In this document: positions 23,961 through 35,359 of the stretch, piece after piece
How the letters are laid out: the number at the start of each line of letters is the position of its first letter
How positions within the stretch are numbered: position 1 is the first letter of the stretch
Source: Lumbricus rubellus
Taxonomy: Eukaryota; Annelida; Clitellata; Crassiclitellata; Lumbricidae
Direction of reading: 5' to 3'
NCBI GenBank assembly: GCA_945859605.1
Contig: OX243828.1
Span: 28,584,369 to 28,648,368 of the forward strand
Length of the DNA: 64,000 bases
The notes under the pieces: model-generated
What the model saw: the letters and a program-made list of their open reading frames with translations, nothing else
Told to the model about the DNA's origin: nothing
The model's database searches: none
Translations under genes and position numbers: made by a program

Positions 23961-25028
23961 CGTGGAGCGCGGCATGGGCGCCGACTCTGCGAGGCCCGTG
24001 AGTGCTCAGCACCACCAGAAATTGGCCATGCGAGGCCCGCCTATACATTGGCACCACCAGAAATCAGCCAGCAAGATGTGATTTTTATGAGATTATTTCT
24101 CTGTTGGCATTGCTTATCTGTAAAAATCATTCCGTCTTTTATAAAATTTTTAAATCTCAGTTAGTCTACCTTACTATTACTCCAGTTTTTCCCCATGCGG
24201 TAATCTTTGAACTCCATTGGTCTTCAGCCAATCAGCGAATATGAGAAAACACCGAAATCCTGCTCGATCCGCTTCTGTAATTTTTTATTGCGCACGAAGA
24301 CGACAATTTTAATTACATTGATTCCTTTTATTGTACTAGCTCAATAATGTTCTTCGCTGCGCGAGAGTCAACTCCCAGCATCACAAAATCAGAGATATTG
24401 TTTTGTCTGCATAAACAAATCAGCTTTGACAAAATTTTCAAAACTATTTGACAGACTATAATAATTATATTATGAAAAACTATTTCTACGCTGTTAATAT
24501 TGGCTCATTAAATAGTGGCTAATGTTGACAGTATTGTTTGATTTATTGTGGAAAATTCGAGTCTGTTGTCCCAATCATATTTGGGGAAAGTGCTCTAAGA
24601 TGCCAATGCTAACGAAGATTGTACTTCTGTGCGGATTCCAAGAAAAGTAGGCTACATGTTGATTCAAAGAGTGATCAAATTTTTTTAAACAATTGCTATC
24701 GTCCTTGGGCCGCGAGTTGGCCCCCTTAAACCAGGACCAAATCTCCGCCTCTAAGCTTAGATCTATATGAACAGAGGCAGGCCTAATTTCAATAACTCTC
24801 CTATGATCCTATGAAAAAAAAGTTTTAAAAAAATTTCCCGCTCACGCGCGGATTTTTCAACATTCCTTTAGGCACTCACACTCTTCGGGTCAGCTCGGCG
24901 CCTATGGGGCGCGGTGGTGTTGTAGCGGCGTCGTTGCCTAGGAGCCGCGTAATGACCTTGGGCAAGTCCTTCACTCACAATTGCTCAGCGCTTCGGCGTA
25001 AAAATCCGATCCGTTCGAGAGGCAGATA

Positions 25029-27759
25029 GGCATTACGTACCCGATTTCGTAGCATTGCAAGCCATAACGCCTTTTCATTGGCCGGTGTGGCGTGTAATCT
25101 TGTCCGGCATGAAATAATGTCCGGAGAGCCTTGTCATTGGTTCACGTGACCGATGACATCAGATAGCTACTGTCAAGCTATAGCACCATGAGATCTTGTC
25201 CGGGGAAGACACAAAATAGACAAGATAATTATTCAACCTACCAAGACCAATGATATATACGAAGCATAGCCTAGCTAGGCCTAACTATAACATTATTAAA
25301 ACCAGGGCTTTTAACGTGCAGTTGTAGGCCTACACAAAATGTGCAGTTCTAAATTGTGTCTAAAAACTAAGAGAACCACATTATGGGTCTCTAGTCTATA
25401 TAATTTATACTGCAGTCGCCAAATACAAATCATGGTTATCATGTTCTCAAATTTACAATACTATACTAAATATTAAGGCAATGAATGAATTCAAGTTCGC
25501 TGTACATTAAATATCATTATTTTAATGTGATTAGATACTCTGCTGTGACGTGATAACAGCGTGCGTTCTAAAAAAAGCGCTACAAAATCTCTGCGCTACA
25601 CCTCATTTGATCTCGTGGTTTTGAAATCTCCCAACCATGATCGCCAGTTCGCCACGTTTTGCGATGGGAAATTCTTTCTAAATATAGAACAGTTACTAGC
25701 GTCATAGTGGTCACAACAACAAGCATCGCCCAATAAAACAAAGGTTCAACTGTTCCAATTCTTGATTTCTCGTCCCATGTGTAAAATTATATTACTGACA
25801 TTATGTTAGTAATATACTTTTACGCGGATAATTTTATATAATAATAGTAGGAAATACTGTTTCGATAACGAAAATAGGCGGAGTCGTGTCCATTTCATAC
25901 CGGACAAGATTTCATGCCGGACAAGATCTCATACGTATGCTGTATGAAATACTGTCTTGACAACGGAAGTGGGCGGAGTCGGACATAATTTCATGCCCGG
26001 ACAAGATTTCATACCACACCGGCTCCAGATTATGAATATTCATAACCAATGACGCGTTTAGTGCCTTCTCGTGCGCTGTTGCTGCTGTTGTTTGCATACG
26101 CGGAAAAAATGGTCGATTGCGGTGCGCATAAAGTTATAAGGAGTTTCTATTCGATAGTGTGAATGTAGACTTCTAATCAGAGCAAAAATAAAATGCAAAG
26201 GTCACGCGCTGTTACATGCGTGCCAGCGAATATGTCATCCACCAACTCATCGCTTCAATAGGCAAATACGCTGTGGTCAACAGATATAGGCCTATGTGAT
26301 GCATCAGGCGTCTGCTTCGTTGAATCAACCGCCTCCTGAGATACCAAAAGTCACATCTGCGCTACAGAAGTCAATAAGGCCTACATTGGACTTTACTGGA
26401 CTTCAGTAGCCTAAATTCGCACCAGTTTAAATTAGTGTTCCACACATTCCCAACTGTAACTTTAAAAGCTCTAGGTTTATTCAGTTTTCGTGAACTGTCC
26501 AATTTTCCATGCCCACTGTTCGACAACCAGTAATCTGTCGAGCTTAAGTACAGTCGTTCATGTCAATCTCAGTTCTTGTGAAAATCATCCTAAATTGTAA
26601 ACCTATGTGAAGTCTATGCGCAATTGCATATAGGCCTAAAACCTAAATACGTTTTATTCAGATGTGTGACGGTTATCTTCATTCAAATTATTCAAATTTG
26701 ATTATTTTGAATCATGAATCAGAACTCTTTGCATCCACGTTCACAGACCTTCTAATTCCACGTTCTGACTTTCTGACAAGAATGGATTTGTAGAAGCACT
26801 TCGGTACAGATAAAAACTAGCAAAAAGGTCATTGTCCTCCGATTGGGAGTAATTTACCACGGAGGATGGGAAAGGAAAGAAGGGGTTGTGGCGATATGCA
26901 GTTCTAAAAATTCCTGAAAACAGCCATGTAAGAGTGAACGTTACTGCTGAATTATGAATAGCCTAAGTAGGCCTACCAATAAAATCATTAATATGAATGC
27001 CAGTAGCCTTATAGCTTTACATAGTCAAAAGGCATTCGCTAAAACATCAGTGTTACTCTGTTATCATTGCTCATCAATAAATAATTTGCTCATCAATAAA
27101 TAATTTTCTCATTACTCAACAATCCAGTTGACAGGCCGCAACCTTTAATAGTCTAAATATGACAACTTGTCACATTCAGACATTTACAGGTTGACCTACC
27201 TGCCAATTGCTTACATTTTGAATACAAGAATTAAACTAAAATCAGGTGTTTAAATTTTTGGGTGAGGCAGTATAATAATTTTTGTCTATTCAACAATCCG
27301 GTTGAAAGACCGCAATCGGTTACAGTGTACAATAATTATTATGCAGTTGAAACAGTTAGCAGGAACTCAGATTACAGAATACATAAATCTTAACTATACT
27401 AGCTGAACAGACAGCCTGCAATACACGGAGCTAATAGCAGCCTACAAAGCATATCCGCCCAACAATAAATCACGCAACGCAGCTTTATCCCATTATATGC
27501 AAAACTGTTTGGTGTAGGCTATCTATTTATTAAAGCACTTTATAAATCATAGCAGGTAACTGCCATTATAGACTAGGCCTACTAGGTCTAATGGACGCAA
27601 AGGCTGCGAGTTATTGAACATAATAGCCTAAGATTATTGATATTGCAAACGCAAGCCACACAGTCTGTAAACAAAACGTGTTTCATGATATGAATATTCA
27701 TAATATGGGATCGGCCAATGAGAAGGCTTGCAATGCTACGAAATCTGGTACGGAATGCC
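25029..27759. mobile_element. 2.7-kb TIR element with TA target duplication
   Basis: Left end GGCATTACGTACCCGATTTC and right end (reverse complement) GGCATTCCGTACCAGATTTC; similarity extends about 90 bp inward through ttgcaagcc, cattggcc and atgaatattcat. TA flanks both ends (25027-25028, 27760-27761). Interior is AT-rich with many aggcctac words and no recognised transposase. It hosts the 933-bp element at 25086-26018. Confidence 0.8.
25086..26018. mobile_element. 933-bp TIR element inserted at CCGG, second copy
   Basis: Ends TGTGGCGTGTAATCTTGTCC and (reverse complement) TGTGGTATGAAATCTTGTCC, flanked by CCGG at 25082-25085 and 26019-26022. The inverted counterpart of the host element near 27700 (ttggccgatcc) confirms the empty site. 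It shares the ends and the ttgtccgg.catgaaat units of the element at 3092-5449. Confidence 0.87.
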
Positions 27760-27830
27760 TATATGCGTTCGGGAGCGTCTCTGAGTAGTGAGATAGAGCT
27801 TTAAGTCGCGCTATAACAAGGGCACATACA

Positions 27831-29120
27831 AACAAACCACTAAATATACTTATAATTACAATAATAATAATTATTGCTTTATCTTATTCGGCAACTAGGT
27901 CCTGCTAACTTACTGTTACAATGAATAATTCATAGTCGGGAGTATAGTTATAATTATGCTTTGTTACACTCTGTGGTTACTCAAGACGGTCCTGAATTGT
28001 TGACCAAGTTACAAGCAGAATTTAAGGCAAGTGAATCTGCCACCCATACACTCTTTTGTCTTACAACTTTGGTGTAATTTTTGACCAGACTTTTAGCTTT
28101 TCAAACTGCATGATTCATCTTCTCAGCTTCATGCACATCCGTTATTTTCGCAGAATCTGCCCTATGCTTGTTCGATACTACTTCAAATTAAATCATCAAC
28201 AAAGATTTTCTAATAAACTGCCCGGAGTCTAAGTTCCTAATGACGCTTGTGTCTTGAATTTTTTGTCAGTAACTGTTTTAGATAATTTTATTGGTTCACA
28301 CCTATTATGTTCACAAAAAGTCACTGCTCAAAAATGTTATTTTCAACTGCACAAATTTCTTTCCTAACTGCACACTTCCGCTTCCGTCCTGCTGCACGTT
28401 TGAATGAGTCTTGATTCTGGTTATAAATCCCTTTACAATCAATGAAGGAGGAGAGAAAGAATTTATCAATTTACTCGGATTTGCTCGTGCAATTATAATA
28501 TTTCTTTGTTTAATTTACTTGGTTTTTGTTATACTCGCTGTCTCAGTATTGGTCTCCAATAATTCACGAAGGGTGTTTGACAGCGAAGTTGCTAGCGTAA
28601 AAAACTGTATGTCGGGTTTCAGATATCGCCTTGGCAGAAAATTTAGTTTCAGATTTCTGTCAACCCTCCTCAATCACATTTTTCGCATTCTGTACCATAC
28701 TGGGAAAGAAAGTGAGACGGTGAGGATTGGGCAATCACAAGGCTTAGACAAACAAACTATTCATATTTTCTATATTTTAAAGCAACTATCTTTTGGTTGC
28801 CTCACCTACGTGACCTGGTTATGGTCATGTCTGTATTAATGCATGCATAAAATTTATCTATTCTTGTCAGACAAAACGTTTATGAAAACTGTCCGAAGCA
28901 CATGCCTCAGCTACAGGAAACTCATTACAGCAAATTTAAGATGTCATTGAATAAAATAATAGAAAAATTAAAAATGGGCTGTTACTATTTTGGTTTGTTT
29001 CCTTGTTTTTATGATGTTTAGTCATCAAGTTACTTATATTGGCTAAGTATTTGATCAAAATAATTTTATTTTAACTTCGAGCCATATCTATTTGTTTTGT
29101 GATGTGCCTTTAATTTCTAG
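27831..29120. other. Intron 3 end, no recognised feature
   Basis: AT-rich sequence. A 142-codon open frame at 28411-28839 is hydrophobic at its start but matches no family I know and lacks splice or start context. Confidence 0.5.
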
Positions 29121-29369
29121 CCCAATAAAAAGATTATGAAGAAACTACCTGCCGAAACTGAAACAGCAAGCATCTTGGTTGGAATACTGGACTTTTTGAC
29201 TGAACCAATTTTTGCCTTCTGCAGGCTTGAACCTCCAGTTACATTAGACGACACATGTGAAGTATCGTTTCCGACAAGATTTGTATTTCTGGTGTTTGGA
29301 ACATCATCAAATTCTCTTTGGGATATGTCAGAAATTGGAAGAGCTGCAGCTTTACTATTCAATGACAAA
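29121..29369 (+). CDS. SLC4: SLC4 exon 4: cytoplasmic domain core
   Basis: Phase-0 exon of 83 codons. It begins PNKKIMKKLPAETETASILV and continues through DFLTEPIFAFCRL, then EVSFPTRFVFLVFG and EIGRAAALLFND. These match the conserved SLC4 order: M(R/K)KIP..AEAS.VLVG, DFL..P..AFVRL, EVP(V/I)PTRFLF.LLG, and the EIGR(S/A).ATLM helix. Acceptor is the ctag before 29121, preceded by a T-rich tract; donor gtaaat starts at 29370. A 901-bp mariner-type MITE sits 64 bp downstream in intron 4. Confidence 0.95.
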
Positions 29370-29432
29370 GTAAATTTCTACAGAAAGGAATTTTGATTCA
29401 TCAGTTTTCAAATTTTGATTCGATGAAATATA

Positions 29433-30333
29433 CAGGGTGGGCCAGCATAAATGAACCAACTTTGAATGCCTATAACTCCGCCAAATTTAGGAATTTATTT
29501 ATACTTTATGCGTCAAATTAAAGATATTTCACTCAAGTATACGCACTGAAAATATGGAACTGGTACAAGTTTAGGTTTTAATTATATGCTCGGAACAGCG
29601 CTAGCTACCATATCTTGTTGTTTTTTATGACGCGATCTGGCGCCGTTGACAGACGGAGATCACGTTTTTATCTTAACTTTCCGAACTGATAAGGTATGTA
29701 ATTTGGTTGAAATGATTTACAAATTTTCTAACAGTGGATGAAATAAACATTACCTTGAATTATCTGCTACTGAAAATTGATAAAAAAACAGGACTTTCTA
29801 ATCTCCCCAGTGCGAAACAGGTAGTCCTAGAAACACCGTACATTATATTCTACAAGATGATCTAAAGTTATTTGTCGACATGATGTCCAACAGCATTCCA
29901 ACACAGACGCAAAGAAACGGCTATAGGCCTAGCGAAACAGCCGGCCTGCAGCCAGCCGTTTCTTTGCGTGTAAAGCAGCGCGCACGGCTGTTGATAAAAT
30001 TAAAAGAAAATGGTTTTGCGACGAGAAGATATTCGTGGTAGATACTTCTAAAAACACCTAAAATGATCGTGTTTATGCACGTGTTAGCGAAAAAAACGAT
30101 ATTTAAATATCTCGGCGAAACGGCGCCTTATTACGTCACAAATGACAACAAAATATGGTAGCTAGCGCTGTTCCGAGCATTTAATTAAAACCTAAACTTG
30201 TACAAGTTCCATGTTTTCAGTGCATATACTTGAGTTAAATATCTTTAATTTGACGCATTAAGTATAAATAAATTCCAAAAATTGGCGGAGTTATAAGCAT
30301 GCAAAGTTGGTTCATTTATGCTGGCCCACCCTG
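29433..30333. mobile_element. Mariner-type MITE with ~200-bp TIRs
   Basis: Ends CAGGGTGGGCCAGCATAAAT and its complement, TA on both sides (29431-29432, 30334-30335). The left arm (to about 29640) is repeated in inverse at 30150-30333, including gctcggaacagcgctagcta. The short middle has no transposase. It lies in SLC4 intron 4. Confidence 0.92.
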
Positions 30334-30536
30334 TACATTATGGTTTACAATTGAATTTTGACTTTTTGACCAGACTTATAATCACGTTAAATGCATTTCT
30401 ATTTATGATTCCTTCCTTCAAATGACTTTTATTATGACAGATTTATGGTAAATTTATGTATTTTGAATGCTTCCGCAGCACTGTAATTTTGTTGTGGCTA
30501 TTGCTTAATTACTTCATGTAAAATGATTAATTACAG

Positions 30537-30683
30537 ATATTTAGCGAAGTTGCTTACTCTGCACAAAATCTTCAAGATTTGCTGGACGGAGTTGACGAAT
30601 TTACGGACAGTTTGACTATTTTGCCTCCGAGCATCTGGGATCCCACGACTCGTCTTGATCCGCCAATGCAGACAATAAAAATG
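30537..30683 (+). CDS. SLC4: SLC4 exon 5: end of cytoplasmic domain
   Basis: Forty-nine codons, phase 0 at both ends. The exon opens IFSEVAYSAQNLQDLLDGVD and contains EF.D....LPPSIWDPTTRLDPP. It corresponds to the SLC4 block VFHDVAY.A.....LL.[26 protein letters not shown]. The acceptor follows attacag; the donor is gtagag at 30684. The next 251 bp form intron 5, which has been altered by the 136-bp duplication described under exon 6. Confidence 0.95.
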
Positions 30684-30753
30684 GTAGAGTTCTCCTTCAC
30701 TTATTGTATTTTCTGCAATTAGTTACGGGAATCGCAAGAATGAGATTTTGATT

Positions 30754-31021
30754 ATTATAATAATTATCTCTTTTTAAGCGTCATTGTTCTCAATTTAGGA
30801 AACTATCGCCGAAAGACTCACGGAATCTGGGAGAACAACAGCTAAAATTGAACCAGCCAGTATTTTCGAAAGTGCAGCTGATGACGATAATTATAATAAT
30901 TATCTCTTTTTAAGCGTCATTGTTCTCAATTTAGGAAACTATCGCCGAAAGACTCACGGAATCTGGGAGAACAACAGCTAAAATTGAACCAGCCAGTATT
31001 TTCGAAAGTGCAGCTGATGAC
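30754..31021 (+). repeat. 136-bp tandem duplication spanning the exon 6 acceptor
   Basis: Bases 30754-30885 recur without visible change at 30890-31021, period 136 bp. The unit covers about 45 bp of intron, the tttag acceptor and 87 bp of exon 6, but not the donor. The identity of the copies suggests a recent event, a segregating allele, or an assembly duplication. Confidence 0.95.
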
Positions 31022-31044
31022 AAGTCCCTCTATAGAACTGGTCG
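30935..31044 (+). CDS. SLC4: SLC4 exon 6: linker to the membrane domain, functional copy
   Basis: The exon reads ETIAERLTESGRTTAKIEPA and onward to DDKSLYRTGR, the conserved '(Q)RTGRLFGG' junction that precedes TM1. Acceptor is the tttag at 30930-30934 and donor gtgagt starts at 31045. It leaves two bases (CG) that join T at 32683 to encode Arg. An exact second copy of the acceptor and the first 87 coding bases lies 136 bp upstream (30799-30885) without a donor. Using that upstream acceptor would add 136 bp, shift the frame and meet a stop, so this downstream copy is the one that keeps the protein open. Confidence 0.92.
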
Positions 31045-32682
31045 GTGAGTTCATTTCCTTTCGACATAGATTGTTTTACTTGTACGCTACCAAACAGTCT
31101 AAGTTCATCATGGAGCTTCTTTGTGATGTTACTTTTTTATGTTTTTTTCCTCAGAATTGCAAAATTTGCGGAATTTTAAAAAGTGCTTATCTTAGCTTTT
31201 CTTAAGATGTCAATTATAAATGATGAATGCCATTGTGTATTATAAAATTGTCGTGAAAATTCGCATTGGAATTGGGTTCTGGGACTATCGAACTTCGTCC
31301 ACGCTGAAGTCATGTCAATAATAACAACTTTTAAATGCTCAAAAATACATCACTAATAAATTATAATAGATTGCTTTAGTCAGGCACAAGCCTGTTATGT
31401 TTCGTGGAGAGAAATAGACGTTTGTGCTGACATATAATGACAACCATTCCGTTTTTATCTGCAAAGGGTGCCCAAACATTTTGCGATTCGGGGCTCGAAT
31501 GTTAACCCTTTTTAAAAATTCACATCATATACTGTAAATAATTCAAGCACAGCTTCAAATCCTATTAATTCAATTATTGTTTTCATTGTCATTATTTATG
31601 GTTAAGATTTAGTTTTTGTAAATCAGTTTCAGGTTGCTTAGGATGGCCGGTACTTGACCCCGGGTGATCCAGGTAAGGTGTCCTGGCAGGCAACGGCGTT
31701 GCAGCGTTGGACAGCTACTGAGATGCTCTGGAATAAAAAATTACTTTCGCGTAGATGTGGGTGATGATGTTTACCAGATGACTTTGACATCCCGCAAGGG
31801 CTCCTTAATCTATTAAGGAGCCCTTGATTGCCGGATTACCCTCATTTAGACCTCGGTAGACAAAGTCGTTGCCTGTCGAACGATTGCATGAGAGACCATT
31901 CTGCTGAAACGCGTGTGCAGCTCAAATATAGCTGCACCAAGTCGGAGCCCTACCGCTACTCTCAAAGCCTCGTCGCTCAATCTGAGGTCGAACGAGTGAG
32001 TGGAAAGGCGAATAGCCAGTCAGAAGCGTGTGGTGCCATTTAGGCAGTTAAACGTGCCCGATCGTAAGAGTCTGAAAGCCTGGAGTCAATAGAAAGCGGC
32101 TTGTCCAATGGTGACTGTTGGAAAAGATGGTTTGTCTCAAGCGGGTCGTTGAACTTACTGCGGAAATAAAAAAATCAATCAATACCCGACCGAATGATTC
32201 GGCCAAGGAGAGTCAAATACAATGGCCATAAATTTGTGTGACGAGTATTCTGTCTGTTTGAAAACATAACCGAGGAAGGTGGACATTGGATCAGGTTACA
32301 TATTTGCCATCCGGTCGCTTACCACCACTGGGAATGGTTTCTTCCGAAGATTGCAGAGTGGCCGATACTTGACCAAGTACATTCGCCAAGCATCAGTTTT
32401 AAAAATAATATTAAAAACTAAGATCTCGAGTGTTGCTTTGCAAATTGACCCGAACGTTTTCGAAAAAGCCTTGCGCTATTTAAGCGTGCCAAGTTTAATA
32501 TACCAGTTTAATATACAAGCAACACACTAGAAAAGTTGAAATAGTGTTGCAGTTAAATGTAAATGAAATAAAAGTTTCGTATGAGAATGACTAGACAGCA
32601 TATTATATCAAAGCAGAAATTATTGTTTTTATTAATGAAGCTATTTATTATAATATTCAGTGAATTTGAATTGTTGATGCAG
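31045..32682. other. SLC4 intron 6, unclassified repeats
   Basis: The stretch 31625-32400 is more GC-rich and includes related phrases (tggccggtacttgacc at about 31643, tggccgatacttgacc at about 32361). It ends with aataaaaaaatcaatcaat at 32164-32182, which suggests an unidentified retroposon. No exon seen. Confidence 0.45.
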
Positions 32683-32857
32683 TCTGTTTGGGGGATTTTG
32701 TGCTGACGTCAAACAACGATATCGCCATTACAAGAGTGATATAATTGACGGTTTCAACGTTCAGTGTGTTGCATCTGCCGTGTTTCTGTATTTTGCTTGC
32801 ATCACTCCTATTGTCACATTCGGGGGATTGATGGAAAAGAAAACAAACGGTTTCATG
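32683..32857 (+). CDS. SLC4: SLC4 exon 7: TM1 region
   Basis: Codons from 32684 read LFGGFCADVKQRYRHYKSDI, then continue with QCVASAVFLYFACITPIVTFGGL and an EKKTNGFM end. This is the SLC4 TM1 block: (R)LFGGL..D(I/V)(K/R)(R/Q)(R/K)...Y.SD..D...QC.A...F.YFA...P.ITFGGL. The acceptor is the gatgcag ending at 32682. The donor gtataa at 32858 is less canonical but exits in phase 0, as exon 8 requires. The cytosolic basic stretch before TM1 and the small-residue-rich helix are both intact. Confidence 0.94.
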
Positions 32858-33163
32858 GTATAATATTTTCTTTTTAATTCTTGTTTGATTATTGTTTATT
32901 GGCACAGTTTCTTGCTGTTTCATGCATATCTTTCCCTATACGCGCGACTTTATTTAGCCTGTTTTGCATGAGACTCGCAACTCCAGAAGCCTTGTCCTAA
33001 ATATTTTTTCTCTGCTGAAGGAAATGTTACTGATTTTACAAATTTCTTTACAGATTATGAGTTAGCTATTCTCATTTGGCAAGCAAACACTTGTTCTTGC
33101 GATGGTTTCAATGCTTTGTATTTTTCGGTAGTATTTCGTTGACAACATTTATAACATGTCTTC

Positions 33164-34067
33164 GGGAGCCGGACATTTACCCCCCTGGACATATTCCCCC
33201 CCGGACATATTCCCCCCCGGACATTTACCCCCCCGGACGTTTTCCCCCCCGATTTTGACTAGGACATTTACCCCCCCGGACAATTTCCCCCCCCCCACTC
33301 TGTACATATAGGTTAGGCATCGTGAGGGTCGTTAAGGGTCAGGTTAGGCATCGTGAGGGTCGGTTAGGGTTAGTGATAGGGTTAGTGTAGTCATTCATTA
33401 ACATAGGTTAGGCATCGTGAGGGTTGGTTAGTTTCAGGTTAGGCATCGTGATGGTCGGTTAGGGTCAGGTTAGGTATCGTGAGGGTCGGTTAGGGTCAGG
33501 TTAGGTATCGTGAGGGTCGGTTAGGGTCAGGTTAGGCATCGTGAGGGTCGGTTAGGGTTAGTGATAGGGTTAGTGTAGTCATTCATTAACATAGGTTAGG
33601 CATCGTGAGGGTTGGTTAGGTTCAGGTTAGGCATCGTGATGGTCGGTTAGGGTCAGGTTAGGTATCGTGAGGGTCGGTTAGGGTCAGGTTAGGTATCGTG
33701 AGGGTCGGTTAGGGTCAGGTTAGGCATCGTGAGGGTCGGTTAGGGTCAGGTTAGGCATCGTGAGGGTCGGTTAGGGTTAGTGATAGGGTTAGTGTAGTCA
33801 TTCATTAACATAGGTTAGGTATCGTGAGGGTCGGTTAGGGTCAGGTTAGGTATCGTGAGGGTCGGTTAGGGTCAGGTTAGGCATCGTGAGGGTCGGTTAG
33901 GGTTAGTGATAGGGTTAGTGCAGTCATTCATTAACATAGGATAGGGACCCTTATGGGGGGGGGGGGAAATGTCCTAGGTCGGGGGGGAAAACGTCCGGGG
34001 GGGTAAATGTCCGGGAGGGAATATGTCCGGGGGGGAATATGTCCAGGGGGGGAAATGTCCTACATCC
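33164..34067 (+). mobile_element. 9-bp-TSD element with poly-C/G tandem TIRs and telomere-like minisatellite (family 3, copy A)
   Basis: Left terminus GGGAGCCGGACATTTACCCC, right terminus (reverse complement) GGATGTAGGACATTTCCCCC. Perfect 9-bp duplication CATGTCTTC at 33155-33163 and 34068-34076. The TIRs are tandem ggacat(a/t)t.cccccc units (about 33170-33300 and 33950-34060). The core (33308-33945) is a minisatellite of ggttaggcatcgtgagggtc and ggttagggtcaggttag units, interspersed with gtcattcattaacatag blocks. It lies in intron 7, 378 bp before exon 8. No coding capacity. Confidence 0.9.
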
Positions 34068-34445
34068 CATGTCTTCAAATAACTGCATCACGTTGAATCT
34101 AAAGAATATTTAGTGCAATTTTTATTCTGTATATTTATTCTGTATATTCTGTTGCTTTATTGGCACAATGGGTTTGTTTTCTAATGGTGTAATGCAATAT
34201 TTTTATCATCAATTTTTTCAAATACTTCCTATTTCTCAACGGATAGGTAAACTGATAAACTGATTTTGAATGTCCAGCATTTAATAATTTTCACCAGTTT
34301 AATGCAAACGATTTCAATTAAAATTGTGCAAAATAAACTCCAGAGTTTATTCGGGGTACGCAACCTTGGCAAAAATAGTTCACATCAGTTATAGCTTTAG
34401 ACCGAATTGTTTTGTTTTAAGATGGTTACCATGCATGTCTTTTAG

Positions 34446-34579
34446 GGCACGATTGAGATGCTCTTGTCTGGTGCAATTTGCGGTTTGGTTTATGCAATGT
34501 TTTCCGGTCAACCGTTGACTATCGTTGGGGCGACAGGTCCTCTCCTTGTTTTTGAAGGAATAGTGTACGACATTTGCGA
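34446..34579 (+). CDS. SLC4: SLC4 exon 8: TM2-TM3 region
   Basis: The exon encodes GTIEMLLSGAICGLVYAMFS and then GQPLTIVGATGPLLVFEGIVYDIC. The GQPLTI.G.TGP.LVFE signature is one of the most conserved in SLC4; it includes the TM3 part of the substrate site. Acceptor is the tttag ending at 34445 and donor gtacgt starts at 34580. The last two bases (GA) combine with A at 35360. A 9-bp-TSD element (33164-34067) lies 378 bp upstream and a GAT-tailed retroposon (34630-35094) about 50 bp downstream. Confidence 0.96.
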
Positions 34580-34629
34580 GTACGTAAAAATTGTTAGCCT
34601 CTTCCCGGATTATATTTTACGTCTTAAAC

Positions 34630-35094
34630 ATCAATCATCATCATCAGCATCATTGCCCGTAAGAGTCCGACGCCACTCTCTGTCTGAGTCTGTCTCGCGT
34701 CATGCTGCCCAGCCTCAACCGGTCCGGTCAGCAGGTCTGCTCCATATCATAAACATCTTGGAGCACCTAGACCACCTTGTCTGATTGAAGAGAATATTGG
34801 GAGAGAGGCATGAAGGACAACCTGGGACGATGCCCGTATGTGTCCCACGCTCTATCCTCCGACTCTCTCCGCGGTCTGTCCTGACCGGCCTGTGCATGTC
34901 AGCTCCACATCATGACACCTTGAAGCATCTGGGTCGCTATGTCACTTGTGTCATGATTTTTGCGGATTTCAATCGTCTTGGTCTTTTCCTGCCAGTGTAT
35001 CGCCACCCATCCTTATGTCCGGGTTTAGGACCGGCACAGGGACGTTGTTGGTTCCCTGTGGCGGAGGATGGATGCAGTTAAATGTCATGCCCAG
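34630..35094 (-). mobile_element. GAT-tailed retroposon, copy 2
   Basis: Inverted copy of the 19985-20503 unit, with its tail (atcatcatc on the + strand) at 34630-34645 and its 5' end gcatgacatttaactgc near 35090. It lies between exons 8 and 9. Confidence 0.8.
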
Positions 35095-35359
35095 GATGTG
35101 TGACAAAAATAATAAAATGCCGCAACAATATCACGCTGAAATTTTAGACTTCCTACCAGGAATTTTACGCGCTTTAATCATCAGAAATATCGTATGCCAC
35201 TACAGTTGAAATTGACTATTTAGTTTTTAATTATATTCAAACAATGGCTTTTATGGAAATGCACATCTATGCGAAATTGAAGATGAAATCTTTCTTGTGA
35301 CACACAGGAAATATATTCTGTTCAATTTTTGTAATATTTTTTTTGTCGTTGAATTTCAG

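Larger units (their letters stand above)
24906..27830 (+). repeat. tRNA-derived SINE split by a TIR element
   Basis: The SINE head (ggggcgcggtggtgttgtag ... ttgggcaagtccttcactc) occupies 24906-25028. The SINE tail (tgcgttcgggagcgtctctg ... gcgctataacaagg) resumes at 27762-27830. The split falls at a TA dinucleotide, now duplicated around the inserted element. Confidence 0.85.

Noticed and set aside
28411..28839. 142-codon frame with a hydrophobic start as a possible membrane protein
   Set aside because: No family similarity, no splice context matching the SLC4 phases, and it lies within intron 3.
30799..30885. Upstream exon 6 copy as a mutually exclusive alternative exon
   Set aside because: It has no donor and encodes the same residues, so it cannot serve as an exchangeable exon.
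33300..33950. Chromosome end or telomere
   Set aside because: The telomere-like units are interstitial, bounded by TIRs and a 9-bp duplication, with SLC4 exons on both sides.
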